The position numbers and the translations under genes are program-made. DNA of 64,000 nt from Symbiodinium natans (Eukaryota; Sar; Dinophyceae; Suessiales; Symbiodiniaceae), in contig CAJNDS010002180.1 of assembly GCA_905221605.1 (NCBI GenBank), forward strand, positions 518,501 through 582,500, written 5' to 3'. A model generated the notes under the pieces. The model was not told the DNA's origin. It searched no databases and saw nothing but the letters and a program-made list of their open reading frames with translations. Below, in pieces: positions 9,530 through 20,810 of the stretch (its first letter is position 1; every line of letters begins with the position of its first letter).

Positions 9530-11440
9530 AACCCTGATCTCATGACTTGTACATCCGAAGCAGCCGGCCCTCAACATCCTGGGATGCGAAGGCCGACCCG
9601 AGGGGAGGGGTCTCAGAGCCGTTTGGAGCATGAGGGTTTAGGGTGACTGAGTTGACGCTGGCAATCTGGGGCTTCATGATTTTGGGAGGGGGGGTTGGGG
9701 GGAATTGCCCTCGTAAGCCTATACCCTAAACCCAAAACCCTTGAAGGCCCCAAACCCTTTAAGCCCTCTAATCCCGGAAGCCCAAAGAACCCGAACCATA
9801 AACCCTGAACCCTAAACCCTAAACCCATAACCCTAAACCCTAAACCCCAAACCCTGAGCCCCGAAGGTCAGCCACTGTAAGCTTGCGGATGGCACCATCC
9901 TCAAGGATGAGAACCGCCCCGCCACGGCCTTGGCATGGGGTTCAGGGTTTAGGGTTTCGGTTTAGGGTTTAGGGTTCAGGGTTTAGGGTTTAGGGTTGAG
10001 GGTTTGGTGTTTAGGGTTTAGGGTTTAATTGCGGTTTCGGGGTTGTACGGCTAGGCTGCAGCTGAGGTGCTTTGTTGAGGATGTCGGGCCCTGTTGAGAA
10101 CTATCTTTCTTTCGCTCATGGCGCTGTCTTTTATGGTTAGGACTCCTGAATTGTGCCAGGGCTTGGAGTTCTGGCCCCCAGGTACTTGGTTCAGGAGCAG
10201 GGGTTCATCTCGAGCTAAGTGTTGGAGATTGAGGGCTTATATATCCAGGACGAGGAACCCCCTCCCCCCGCGCAATGGTGCCTAAGCCCTGATCCCTGTC
10301 CTCCCCCCTGACCCCTAAACCCTAACGCGTGGGCAAACTCTGACAAGACTCATTGGTTGACGTCAATCGCTGGACAGAACCAAAAGTTTCACTCCAGGAA
10401 TTACCCAAAAGCGTTCAGAGTCTAGTTCAGAGGGTTTTCTCGGGGCTTAGGGTTTAGGGCTATGGTTTTAGTATCGGGAGTCGGGAGAGGGGAGGGGGGG
10501 GAGGGGGAAGGAGCGGGGGGGGGGGGGGGGGGGTACCTGCATGACCCCAAACTCTAAGCCCTTGACATGTTCACATTGTGGATGCAGAGCAACATCAGGG
10601 CGCCATAAACGTCAGGCTTGGAACAGAGGGCCCCTAAGCTTCGCATCAAGCTCTGTTCAAGTCCTGCGTGGCGTGAGCAGTCCTGAAGCAGGACCAGGAC
10701 ACCCTAAACTCAAAACCCAAAACCCAACATGTGGGGATATTTCAAAAGCCGCCAAACACTTGTGGGACATGGGATTTTGGACACGCAGTAAATACCCTTA
10801 TTCCCTTGCTCTGGGCTTCGGATCCCTTGTAAACGTAACTAAGTAGGCCCTTGGGATGTTATATATATATATATATATATCCCGTATTGGGTTTGCGAGG
10901 CTGGTGTATAGCTCAGAGCCTAAGCCCGTAAGCCCTGTATCCCTTGACCCCGAAAAGAATCTTCTTCACTAGATTTTAAGGGCCAACCTAAACGATACCC
11001 TGAACCCTACGCAAAGTTACCCCTCTGTCTCCATGGGGGGAGCCCAGGAACCCTAAACCATAAACCCAAGTTAGCTACATGATCCCCTAATCTTGGCCCC
11101 GAAATGGGGGGTGGGGGGGGGCCGCGTATATTCCCTGAACCCTAAACTGTCTGAAACCCAAGGGCCCATACTTCGGAACCCTTCAAAGAAGGTAAGGGAC
11201 CAAACCAAGGGGCCATGCAACTGCCCTTAGATTAACCCCTAAGAGTGATCTGGTGCACTGCTTTAGCTTCGGGTAAGGGGTTTACGGTTGAGGGTTTAGT
11301 GGTTTAGGGTGTTTTTGGTTTTGGGGTTTTGGGGTTTGGGGTTTAGGGGTTTATGGGCTTGGGTTTGGGGCTCACGCCCCCCCCCCCCCCCCCCCCCCCC
11401 TCAGCCCCCCTCCCCCCTCCCCCCCCCATCCCCTCTTTCT
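9530..11440. other. Mostly repeats; no confident gene
   Basis: Holds a possible exon at about 9885-9938 (LADGTILKDENRPATALAW), a poly-G run at 10510-10533, an AT microsatellite at 10859-10880 next to a C-family remnant (GTAGGCCCTTGGGATG at 10843), and an M-family copy at 11159-11231. Nothing assignable. Confidence 0.5.
11379..11427. repeat. Poly-C tract
   Basis: Interrupted C run just upstream of the Pro/Gly-rich exon at 11453. Confidence 0.9.
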
Positions 11441-11452
11441 TGTGCTCAGATG

Positions 11453-11475
11453 GGCCCTGGTGGCGGGCCACCATT
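11453..11475 (+). CDS. Small Pro/Gly-rich exon
   Basis: After GCTCAG the frame reads MGPGGGPPLPG and stops at a GTCG that could be a donor/TSD. It would splice in frame with the GTCC-initiated exon at 21995 (PLPG to PPPPGAPP), but only three of four TSD bases match and a complete other gene lies between, so that join is doubtful. It may instead be a Gly-rich linker of the KH gene. Confidence 0.4.
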
Positions 11476-12129
11476 GCCAGGTCGGCAGGGCTACATGATC
11501 AGGGTTTAGGGTTTAGGGTTTAGGGTTTAAGGTTGAGGGTTGAGGGTTTAGGGTTTAGGGTTTAGGGTTCAAGGTTTTTAACCACCTTCCGCCCGCAAGT
11601 TACTAGCCTCCGTCCTCAATCCCTCCCTCCCTCCCTTGGGGGAGCTGAAAGGTCTACTTTAAAGTACAAAAAAAGGGCGATGTTTGGAAGGGAGGTGCAC
11701 ATAGGGGAGGGGGTTTGCAGTTTAGGGTTTGAATACCCGCCTTGTCGATTGAAGGCATGGGTCTAGTGCGACGGGTGCTTCCTCCGAATAGCACCGCCCA
11801 AACCATGACCCTCAAAAGGGATGTGAGCGGTTTGGGTTCAGAGCTGCCCTTAGAACCCCAAAGCCCGAAGCTCTGAACTTCTGTATATCTAGAGCAGTCT
11901 TCTCTCTCAAGGGGGAAGTCATGCCCTTGCGCAAACCAGGGGAGTGTCTTCCTCCTCGTTCCACCCAAAACCCTAAACCCTAAACCCTAAACACGGAAGG
12001 CAGCATCATGTGCTATGAGGAACTGAATCAGAGCGACGCAGACACAGCCGGGCCGGGGGAGTGGACAAGGATGGTCTGGTCTAGGGTTTAGGGTTTAGGG
12101 TTTAGGGTTTAAGGTTTAGGGTTTAGGGT

Positions 12130-12322
12130 TTAGGGATCCGACCCTTGCAAAGGCCGACGCTGAGAAGTCTACTGATCTCCTGGAGACTTTCTGAGAACAG
12201 CATCACGGGAGATGTCCAGAAGTACCCGAAGGTTGCAGGTTTCTTTCTGCAGCACTACTTTGACCCTCTGAGGGAGAGGATCGTTGAGATTTCGTCGCAA
12301 GCTCATTCGAAAGCGTGTTCGT
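12130..12322 (+). CDS. Exon-like block, unknown product
   Basis: An open frame of about 62 codons ends in TGA and includes ENSITGDVQKYPKVAGFFLQ, HYFDPLRERIVEI and SSQAHSKACS. A further open block (GSIMCYEELNQSDADTAGPG) lies just upstream at about 12004-12085, separated by a TTTAGGG array. Both look coding but are not recognised. Confidence 0.4.
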
Positions 12323-12792
12323 GAACCCTAAAGCCTTTCTGTGGCCTTCAACCCCTGATGTAGCCCTTCATTGGCACCTTTATGTATAACCCCTTTGAAT
12401 TTACCCTAGAACCCTGAACCCAAACTAAGCTTACCCCCTAAGCCCTAAAGCCCTTCCCAAAGCTTTTAAGCCCTTTGTGGGAACCTTATAAACGGCTTGT
12501 ATGTAGAGGACTTACACCCCAAGCCCGAAACACCCAAACCCTAAAACCCTTAAATCTTAACCTTAAAACCGAAAGCCTGAACCCCCCAGCCCTAAAACCC
12601 CTCAAATCCTCAGCCAGACTGATCCTGGAGGTAAGGAGGGCTTCAAGCTCTGGGTCCTCGGGAAGGAGGTTGGACGTTTACGCTTAGGAGATTATGTTTT
12701 GCTTCTGTTTATGCGAAACCCACGGGGAACCCTAACCCTAAACCCTAGAACCTTGAAACCCTAAACCCTAAAGCCTAAACCCTAAACCGGTT

Positions 12793-12811
12793 CTAAGGGG
12801 AGTATAGTTAG
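12793..12811 (+). mobile_element. Right-end fragment of a D-family introner
   Basis: GTTCTAAGGGGAGTATAG matches the right end of the D copies at 46850 and 55544; the rest of the element is absent. Confidence 0.5.
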
Positions 12812-12928
12812 CTGGGGTTGAAGGGTTTGGGGTTCTGTTCTGACGGCTTAGGCTAAGAATTCAGGGTTTTGGGGTTTTGGGCGTAGTGTTGGTATTTGTG
12901 GTGTTTAGGTATGTACGTTTATAGAGTA

Positions 12929-12929
<1 letters not shown>

Positions 12930-12962
<33 letters not shown>

Positions 12963-13016
12963 GTGGGGGGGGGGGGGGGGGGTGGGCGGTGGGGGGGGAT
13001 GGGGGGGATGGGGGGG
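12930..13016. repeat. Long poly-G tract
   Basis: About 85 nt of nearly pure G, followed by an M-family palindrome at 13022-13084 (GCCCATGTAAGGG / GTACTAAGGGACC). Confidence 0.95.
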
Positions 13017-13186
13017 AAGTATGAGCCCATGTAAGGGATCCCCTTCTAAGGGCCCGTACTAAGGGACCATGTAACTACCCTTAGAATGTGTACTTGTGCC
13101 TGGCAGTGCAAGTGGGGTTTAGGGGTCAGGGTTGACGAGCTGAAGGGGTTTCATGAGGGGTTGGGGGAACCTCGGGGTTAGGTAAG

Positions 13187-13290
13187 GGATGTTCCCCCTT
13201 ATACTAGCAGTCCTTAATACGGATTCTGGTGCCCCGTATTGTAATCCCTACTAAGGGCTGTTGGCCGTTAGCATAACGGGGAACATCCCA
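13187..13290. mobile_element. B-family palindromic element
   Basis: GGGATGTTCCCCCTTATACT on the left; CATAACGGGGAACATCCCA on the right; AATCCCTACTAAGG in the interior. Confidence 0.75.
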
Positions 13291-13367
13291 GGGGCTAGGC
13301 GCATTTGGAATCTTCCAGCCAGGTGGGGCTAAACCCTAAGGCCTGAACCGTAACGAACCCTCCACTT

Positions 13368-13438
13368 GAGATGTTCAGCCTTATACTAACAGTCCTTAAT
13401 AGGGATTCTGGTTCCCCCCCATTAGTATCCCTATCCCA
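13368..13438. mobile_element. B-family element truncated into a CCCTAAA array
   Basis: The left arm and centre are present (ACTAACAGTCCTTAATAGGG), but the sequence passes into CCCTAAACCC where the right arm should be. Confidence 0.65.
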
Positions 13439-13654
13439 CCCTAAACCCTAAACCCTATTTCTCTAAACCCTACCCTCTAAACTCCAAAACCTAAACCCTA
13501 GCAGTTTTCGGGGATTAGGGTTTTAGGGTTTAGGGTTTAGGGTTTAGGGTTTAGGTGTTGGTACTTGAAAGGCTCATGTGTCCAAGCTGAAGAAGCCAAG
13601 ATCCACCGCCTGGTAGACAGCTGGCTGTGAAGACTGCAGCTTTGTTGGGTGTCC

Positions 13655-13825
13655 AACCCTAAACCCTAAACCCTAAACCCTAAACCCTAAACCCTAAACC
13701 CTAAACCCTAAACCCTAAACCCTAAACCCTAAACCCTAAGCCCTAAGCCCTAAGCCCTAAGCCCTAAGCCCTAAGCCCTAAACCCTAAACCCTAAACCCT
13801 AAACCCGAACCCTAAACCCTAAAGC
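13655..13825. repeat. CCCTAAA array with a homogenised CCCTAAG block
   Basis: About 24 units; a run of consecutive units in the middle is CCCTAAG rather than CCCTAAA, showing local spread of one variant. Confidence 0.95.
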
Positions 13826-13828
13826 TGT

Positions 13829-14281
13829 CCACTTTTGCATGCAAAACTTCGGAGCGGCGAGAAACCCTCACTTGCCCACCGCTCGCAAGGTGTGGGCACG
13901 GACCGGTTGGACTCGGATCGTGTCACCTGTCAAATAAAAGAGGAAGGTGAAGATGTTTTTGTGCGTCTCGAGTTTTTCGAGGCACAGCTCCTGAAGCAGA
14001 TGCTGTGATCGGTCCTGGTACTGAAGAAGCCCCACGGCTGGAATGCCGTCCGTGCTAGGCTGGTGTCTGCACTGAAAGAGGCCGCCGGAGAATCTAGGCG
14101 CAATCTGCTTGAACTCGAACAGCAACACGTCGGCCACTTACGGAAAGCCAGCATGAAGCACTATGAAGTAGGGGCGTCTCGCGGGAGCTCCGCAACAGCT
14201 TCTTATTGGGCATATATAGGTGAATGCATCGTAGTTCGGAATAGTTTTCACATTGCTTTAGCAGGCAGCCAAGTTATGTAA
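13829..14281 (+). pseudogene. Array-free open region with one in-frame TGA
   Basis: One + frame is open for about 150 codons except for a TGA at 14006-14008. Before it: SDRVTCQIKEEGEDVFVRLE then FFEAQLLKQML. After it: VLVLKKPHGWNAVRARLVSA then LKEAAGESRRNLLELEQQHV and a hydrophobic tail. Composition and helical character continue across the TGA, so it could be one broken coding region, an unrecognised intron, or a recoded codon. Long minus-strand open frames over the same bases look like shadows. The family is not recognised. Confidence 0.35.
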
Positions 14282-14419
14282 GCACGATGGCACCCCCCTC
14301 CCAAGGCCCTCTATACCCCAAACTCCTAAGCCCCTAAATCATAAATCCGAAACCCCTAAACCAGTAAGCCCCAAACCCTAAACCCCCAAAACACTGGCAC
14401 CGTCAAAAATGCCTGAGAG

Positions 14420-16140
14420 GCCGGAAAAGTCATTGGTCGAGGGGGCGAGACCGTGAGGGAGATCATGCAGCGGACGGGCGCGGAGATCCAGGCAGTTGTG
14501 TAAGGGGTTTAGGGTTTAGGGTTTAGGGTTTAGGGTTTAGGGCTTATGTATCCAAATTCCCCAACAGTCTTGTTAGCCTTGTGTTACCCTCTTGCCCTGG
14601 TCGTGAAAGTGTTCATAGTTGTTGTAGGGTCTCCCAGGGATTCAACCCTAAACCCTAAACCCTAAAACCCTAAGGGTTAGAGGGTACAGGGTGTTTAAGG
14701 GTTCTTAGAAGGGACAAGGTTTAGGGCGTTTACCCAGAGCCCATCAGACCGTTACTTCTTGAACAATTGGGTTTAGGGTTTCGGTTTAGGGTTTAGGGTT
14801 TAGGGTTTAGGGTTTAGGGTTTAGGGTTTAGGGTTTAGGGTTTAGGGTTTAGGGGTTTGGGCCTCTTCTGGTGCCGTTGCTAGGGTTTAGAGCGGGAACC
14901 GCAATTTGGAGAACTGGCCTCGGAGGTTCAGTGGAGGGCTGTTCGAAATTTGGACTTCCTGATAGGTATCCTTATAAGGCAACCCCCCCAGACTTCATAA
15001 GTCTAGGCATGCTTGTCCACGGCCTGCTTGAATCTAGGTTTTTAGGGCTTTAAAAGGCTTGGGGCTTGTGCTCTAAGGGCACGGCGTCAACTTCGCTGGG
15101 TGATTGACAAGTTTATTGCAGGCTGTTGCCGCTGTGAGCTGTGAACTGGCAGGAAAACTCTGGTTGAAGCGCCCTAGCAGTCAAGAACCTCCTTGCTCCT
15201 TCGTACAACTTCAGAGAGCTTTGTTTTTGGTAGGACGTGTCGAAAACCCCTCAGCCCTAATCCCCAACCCTTGAAGGGGATCCTAATCTGGAACAATACA
15301 GGCGTCAGCGCCGATGTCGAGTTAAGGTTTGATCCCCTACCGAGTGCTTACCTCTAAGAAATATTCAACACACCCCTTTGCCATACCTCCTAAAAGAAAC
15401 TCAGGGGATATGGTAAAATCGCTCCTTATTTTCTCCTTTGATAGGTTAAAGGTTGGGGGGTTCCCCCTTATTCTACCAGTCCTTATTTGGGACTATCATA
15501 GGGGGATACAATAATCCCGACGAAGGACTGTTAGTATAAGGGTGTTGGTATAAGGGGGAACATCCAAAGTTGAAGGTATGGGTCTGGGGTTTAGGGTTTA
15601 GGGTTTAGGGTTTAGGGTTTAGGGTTTAGGGTGTTGAATTAGTCTTAGATTACCCTAGGGCGTCCCATTCCGGCCCACCAGCCTTGGCAATCTTTCCTCG
15701 CCACGGGGCTGCAGCTCAATCGCTGCGAGCACGATTGCGTTCGCATTTCTGGGAGCAAGTACATTGCGGGCCATGCAAGAATATACTAAACCCTGTACTA
15801 AACCCTAAACCCTACAGACTAAACCCTAAACCTTAAACCCTAAACCCTAAACCCTAAACCCTAAACCCTAAACCAACGAAGTCTTCTTACTACTTTACAA
15901 AGGGCCCAAGTACCAACAGGGAAGGACTCAAGTGCAACCCAACCGCAGGTCATTCTGCAGAGCAGCACATCAGAAATTTTAGGGTTTAGGGTTTAGGGTT
16001 TAGGGTTTATTGTTTAGTACAGGGTTTAGGGTATTCTTCACCTCCTGTCTGTTGACAGGTTGAGCGGACGGAGAACAAAGATCAGGGACACGCGGAAAGG
16101 CTGATCCAGGCCAAGTTCAGTCGTGTTGTTTCCCAAAGTT
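14420..16140 (+). CDS. KH-domain exons with GXXG loop
   Basis: Exon 14420-14494 reads AGKVIGRGGETVREIMQRTG then AEIQA. It carries the invariant KH nucleic-acid-binding loop (IGRGG) and the following helix. The intron 14495-16058 starts and ends beside identical GTTG copies; removing it joins in phase 0 to VERTENKDQGHAERLIQ, starting at 16059. A further join to IDEAGHW (about 16650) through ATCC/ATCG is possible. KH domains bind RNA or single-stranded DNA; with the exons at 1.9, 3.1 and 8.9 kb this suggests a multi-KH protein. The intron contains TTTAGGG and CCCTAAA arrays and a B-family element. Confidence 0.65.
14768..14852. repeat. TTTAGGG array, about 11 units
   Basis: Lies inside the GTTG-bounded intron of the KH gene. 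Confidence 0.95.
15451..15568. mobile_element. B-family palindromic element
   Basis: GGTTGGGGGGTTCCCCCTTA to TAAGGGGGAACATCC, with the AAGGACTGTTAGTATAAGGG arm; the right arm carries a small internal repeat (GGTGTTGGTATAAGGG). Confidence 0.7.
15650..15782 (+). CDS. Exon-like block, unknown product
   Basis: Open frame LGRPIPAHQPWQSFLATGLQ then LNRCEHDCVRISGSKYIAGH. VRISG resembles a KH strand, but this block lies inside the GTTG-bounded KH intron, so it may be intronic or an alternative exon. Confidence 0.3.
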
Positions 16141-16315
16141 TCTACGTACCCGGACCCCACAAGAGGCCTGTGGGGCTGTAGAGTAGTTACACCTTGAGTA
16201 GAGGGTTTAGGGTTTGGGTTTAGGGGGAGTCGTTACACCTTGACTTTGATTTGGACTCAGGACAAACGTGCAAGTTCTTCTGTTCAGGCTGAATCTAAGG
16301 TTTGAACCACGGGTC

Positions 16316-16455
16316 CTTAGTGTGGTCCCTTACCCTTGTTTATAGGGATCCGAAGATCCGAAGTATGGTTCCTTATTGTATATCGTGTATATAATATAAG
16401 GGTTATAGGTCATATAGCTAGGGACCCAAATTAAGGGCCCATACTTCGGATACCC
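16316..16455. mobile_element. M-family palindrome
   Basis: GTGGTCCCTTACC...GAAGTATGGTTCC on the left and AAGGGCCCATACTTCGGAT on the right; related to the copies at 11159, 13022, 24408 and 38009. Confidence 0.5.
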
Positions 16456-16626
16456 TACAGAAAGTGGCTTCGTTCCCATGTCTCGCTGGTAGCCTGTGTT
16501 GTCTCATTTCACTCAAGACCCCCCCCCCCCCCCACCCCACCCCTGAACCCCTATGAGACCCCACACCCTGACCTTGTCATCTGCTTCAGAGACCCCAAAC
16601 CCTAAACACTAAATCCGCCCAGCCCT

Positions 16627-16710
16627 GTTTCGCCAGATATTTGGGTCGAAAAGCCAGATCGATGAGGCTGGACACTGGAGCGTCAGAGCGCAGTCCGCGC
16701 AATTCAAGGT
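16627..16710 (+). CDS. Exon-like block, unknown product
   Basis: Open frame FRQIFGSKSQIDEAGHWSVR then AQSAQFK, ending at GGTTCAGGGTTTAGGG, which provides a GT donor. It may be the next exon of the KH gene (starting at ATCGATGAGG). Confidence 0.35.
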
Positions 16711-17426
16711 TCAGGGTTTAGGGTTTAGGGCTTAGGGTTTAGGATGTAGGGCTGTGGGGTATGTACGTATCTCGCTAGGTTCGCCTTGGGGTTGGTGTAT
16801 CAGCTGCATGCCCTATAAGGTTGAGCAGAGTTTCGTCTGACCTGAACATACTTGGCACGGCATAGTTGTCTACACCCAAAACGGGCTCGTGCGCATGGTG
16901 CGACAATTGCTACCAGTTTGCGAACAGGAAAGGCCCAAATGCAGATGCAGGTAAGTTTACATGAGTCGTCCACGTGTGTGCAAGTCTTATATAAAGACCA
17001 GGATTTCTCGTCATGTGCTTGCAAAAAGGGGTGCTGCCGCTGTCTCCAGCCCAACCCCTGAAAACCCACACCCAGTAAGCAGCAAGAGGCCTTTCCAATG
17101 ATCATCAAGGACGTGACCTTTGCACGCAGTGAGCCGGCTACCCAGTAAGCCCGGAGTACCCTCTTGCAGTGGCACGGGCTTTGCAGTGTTCAGAATTGGG
17201 TCCAGCTCTGAGGACACCCAATATTTTGGAAGATGAAGGACCCTGTAGAGGGACCTACTTCATGGACCCCAAAAGCCCTAAAAGTCCTGAAAGTCTTGAA
17301 AGTCCTAAACGTCCTAGACCTCCAAAAACCTAAATCCTAAACCCTAAGCCCTGACCCCTAAACCCTAAACCCTAACCCCTAAACCCTAAACCCTAAACCG
17401 CAGCTCCTAGACAAAATCCCTAAATC

Positions 17427-17508
17427 TCGGGCTCCGCTCTCTGAGGCTGGGACTAGTCAAGGATCCTGCCATGACTCCAGAGGAGGCGATGGACGCATTC
17501 AGGACCGA
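17427..17508 (+). CDS. Exon-like block, unknown product
   Basis: Open frame LGLRSLRLGLVKDPAMTPEE then AMDAFRTE between CCCTAAA arrays. No family recognised. Confidence 0.3.
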
Positions 17509-17658
17509 AACCCCTAAACCGTAAACCCTAAACCCTAAACAATAAACCCGAAACCCGAAACCCGAAACAGAGTGTCCGGGGCTGGGGCGTTGGGATCTGG
17601 GACGAGGGGGGGCTGGGTTTGGGGATTTTAGGGCCCAAGTTTAGCAGGCCAGCTCCTG

Positions 17659-17773
17659 GTAGCCCAGTGGTGCCCTATTCCCTGTTTTTGGTTCTGGTTT
17701 CCCAGAGAAATTTTTATAGTAACCAACCAAAAAAGGGGTGCCCTTATTTTAATATGGTTACTGGGCTACTAAG
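17659..17773 (+). mobile_element. A-family introner
   Basis: Ends GGTAGCCCAGTGG and ACTGGGCTACTAAG, core GTAACCAACCAAAAAAGGGG. GCAGGCCAG occurs just outside both ends, a longer direct repeat than usual here. Confidence 0.8.
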
Positions 17774-18018
17774 CAGGCCAGTAGGTAAGCTTCAGCTGTT
17801 GTGGGTCTATCAGAACCCTTCATTAAACAGTTCGAGGCTGACCCCCCCCCCCCCCCCCAAGCAGAGTATAGGAGTTGGGGTTTAGGGCTTGGGGGGTTTT
17901 GGGACTTAGGGTTGCTTACAGGGTTTAGGGCTGAGGGCTTGAGCTCGGCGAGTGCCGACGACGTTGGGGTTGTCAGGAAGTACCAAGATAATAGCTTGGG
18001 GGGGACGGAACACCTAAA

Positions 18019-18169
18019 CTATTTGCTTAGGAGGCCCCTCGAAAATCAAATGCACTCTTCCTTATAAGAGTAATATGGGGATTATTGTTTATTTTGTTTT
18101 TCGATTTTTTTTTTTTTTTTTTTGGGGGGGGGGGGGGGCGAGGGGGCGGGGATGTCCTTAAGCAAATAG
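18019..18169. mobile_element. H-family palindrome with T and G homopolymers
   Basis: CTATTTGCTTAGGAGGCCCC on the left, GGATGTCCTTAAGCAAATAG on the right. The interior has CTTCCTTATAAGAGTAATAT and then long T and G runs. Confidence 0.75.
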
Positions 18170-18539
18170 TAACAAGCATAATCAGTGTCTGGTATAACTG
18201 TTAAAGGGCGCTGGTTGGGGTGTTGTTTAGGGTTGGAGTTTAGAGTGTGTTTATAGGAGTTGATAGATGGAGCAACGGCTCTAGGGCATTTGCCCCGCGA
18301 AATCTAATCCTCGTTCTAAACTCTTGCCCGATTCTGGGTTTTGTGCTGCAGTTCTGTGGAGAAGTTTTCAAAGGTCATTTCCTTTCCAAAAACTAACCCT
18401 GAACCCAAAACTCCCTAAGGACCCTAAACCCTGAACCCCCTAAACCCTAAAACCCTATAAACCAAAAAACCTAAAACCGAAACCCTAAACCCTAAACCTT
18501 AAACCCTAAACCCTAAAATCCCTAAACCCTAAACCCCGA

Positions 18540-18622
18540 ATGAGGACGAGGGGCCCTGGAGGCCCCAGTGGCCCTCTGCCGCCCTTCCCATTCCCAGGAG
18601 GCGCTGGGAGTGGGAAGGGGGT
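18540..18622 (+). CDS. Exon-like block, unknown product
   Basis: Open frame NEDEGPWRPQWPSAALPIPR then RRWEWEG, bracketed by CCCTAAA and TTTAGGG tracts. Not recognised. Confidence 0.25.
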
Positions 18623-20536
18623 TTAGGGTTTTGGGTTTGGCGTTTGGTTTAGGGGTTTAAGGGTTAGGGTTTAGGGTTTAGGGTTTAGGGTTTAGGGCAC
18701 AAGTCGAACTATTGCTTGAGGAGGGTTTGAATGTTGTAGTTTTAAAGGTTATCACCATGGTGGGGTTTTGTTGGTGCAAGGTCGGATCATGTCGAGAATT
18801 AGCAAAACGAGCGGCTAGTACTAGTAGGCTTCTTCGTGATTCTTAGGATAGCTAATGCTAATGTTCATGGTTTTCCTTGACTAGTGTGTGGTATGTCACA
18901 TTCTTGCAGCATGCTATGGTTTGCGCTCGCCCCGCAATATACCATCCGTCATAGTATACTACCGCGTGTTACGATACGTTGTGGTATATACGCACCAGTA
19001 TGTTATAGTATTTTCTCCCGCCTACGATGGAGAGAGGAGCGCCTTGAGCGCTTGCTGCTGGGAGCTGTAGCAGTACTTGCAGGAGCATCGCCTGGGGCTA
19101 TCGCTGAAGTCTGAAGTTGCAATGGCATGCGTGCAAGTTAGCGACAGTGCAGATCGGGGGCAGGTGCTTGTTTGTACCCAAGACATACCAGCTGGTCATC
19201 TGATGCTTGTTGAGCATCCCGTGTTTTTGGCTAGAGCGGCCAGCTCCACCATTTCTTTTGAGGTTTTGCTTGAGTGGTATGACGCGTTCCAAGATCTTGA
19301 CCGGACTGTGCAGGAGGATATTTTGTCAAACTTCTTCTGTCCCATGGAGAGCAGATATGCTGCTGAAGTCGCCCGATTCTTGCAAAGCAACGCAATAAGC
19401 ACTGATGCGGATAGAATCTGTCACCTGGCGGTGATCATGCATTTCAATGCTGCCGCAGCTCAGCCGGCCAAGGAGGATGGAAGTCAACCAGACCCTCGCT
19501 ACAAGGACCAAGCTGGCCTTTACCCAACCATGTGCAAAGCCGCACACTCATGTGCTCCCAACGCATGTTGGTGCACCGTGAAGTCAACTGGAACGAAAGA
19601 AATGCGAAGCATCGTGCCCATCACCTCTGGTAGCGAAGTTATTTAGCAGAGCGCGAAATGTTGCTACCAATAGTTGATCGGCGCTCACTTCTCGAGGAAG
19701 AGAGGGAATTCCAGTGCTTGTGTGCACGATGTGCTGAGGGCGTGGAAGACTTGCGTGTTTTTCGGTGCGCTCGTGATGGATGTGCTGGAGCTTGCAAAGT
19801 TGTCGGCCAGCTACTAGGTCACTGTTGCAAGTGCGGCGTCGCTCCGGGACGTGCAAAGGCCGAAGCACTATTTGCTTCGGAGATGGAGCTAGAGCAGCTT
19901 CTCAATTTCATCGACGACGTCCTTGACAATGGGAAGCAAATCGATGTGTCTGGCGATGTTTTGTCACTCTCATTAGGGGCCTTGCATGAAAACCAGTACT
20001 TGGCTGGTCGTATTGCCAGAGTCCAGTATGAGCTGTTCCTGCAATTTGGGCACCTTGAGAAGGCAGTTGTTGCGCTAGGACAGACCATACGCCTGTGGCA
20101 GAACATTCGGCCCTGTCGCGAAACTGCCTTTGAGTTGGAGAGGTTGGGAAACTTGTACAAGAAACTTGGCAGGGACACTGCTGCCACGAAGGCATATTAT
20201 GATTCATTTCGCATTCTCGCACTTACATCAGGCCTGGAGAACGCTTATGTTAGGTGCGCTGCGCGACTCTGCGCCCAAAGTTTGTTGAAAGTTCCCATGA
20301 GAGCGAGTGCACTGTCCGGTTTTGAAGGGAAGGCGGTTCTTGTCGTCGGGCTTGCGAAGAAAGCCGTGATGAACGGCTGCATTGGCTCGTGTGGAAGTCT
20401 CGAGATCGATCGGTTTCCTGTGAGGTTTAACTCTGTGGACACTGCGGGCGTGAAGGTGAAGGCTGTGAACCTGAAAGTTCTGCCAGATGGACAGCTGGAG
20501 CCCGGCCAGCTGGCCATTATCCACGGCCTGTCATCA

Positions 20537-20640
20537 GAGACTTAGCAGCCCAAGGATACTTTTTGGTTCAAGGTTCCCTTACAGTAACCCAGCCCAAACA
20601 AGGGTGCCCTTATTCGGAATATGGTTGCTGTGCTACCAAG
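20537..20640 (+). mobile_element. A-family introner in the SET gene
   Basis: GAGA copies at 20537 and 20641; element CTTAGCAGCCC...GTGCTACCAAG. The intron uses a GA-AG pair. If it is retained, TAG follows at once and truncates the protein after LSSET. Confidence 0.85.
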
Positions 20641-20706
20641 GAGACGGGGAGATTGCTGAATGGCATTGTGGGAACTCTGGGGGCTCCTTGTGGTCAAAGG
20701 TGCTCA

Positions 20707-20810
20707 GTTTCTTAGCAGCTAAGTGAGCACGCTTTGCACTTTTTGGGATACTACAATCCCCTAGAGAACGGAAATTGTGCACTTTCTTGGGGCTTATGAA
20801 CTCAGCAAAG
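20707..20810 (+). mobile_element. F-family introner in the SET gene
   Basis: GTTT copies at 20707 and 20811; interior GGGATACTACAATCCCC and a right end TGAACTCAGCAAAG. GT-AG. Related to the copy at 43412. Confidence 0.8.

Noticed and set aside
13868-14154. Minus-strand open frames of 89 and 74 codons
   Set aside because: All supported genes are on the + strand and these show no recognisable motif; the + frame has better composition.
16800-17217. Overlapping open frames on both strands
   Set aside because: No splice partners, no motifs, and similar lengths in several frames, as expected by chance.
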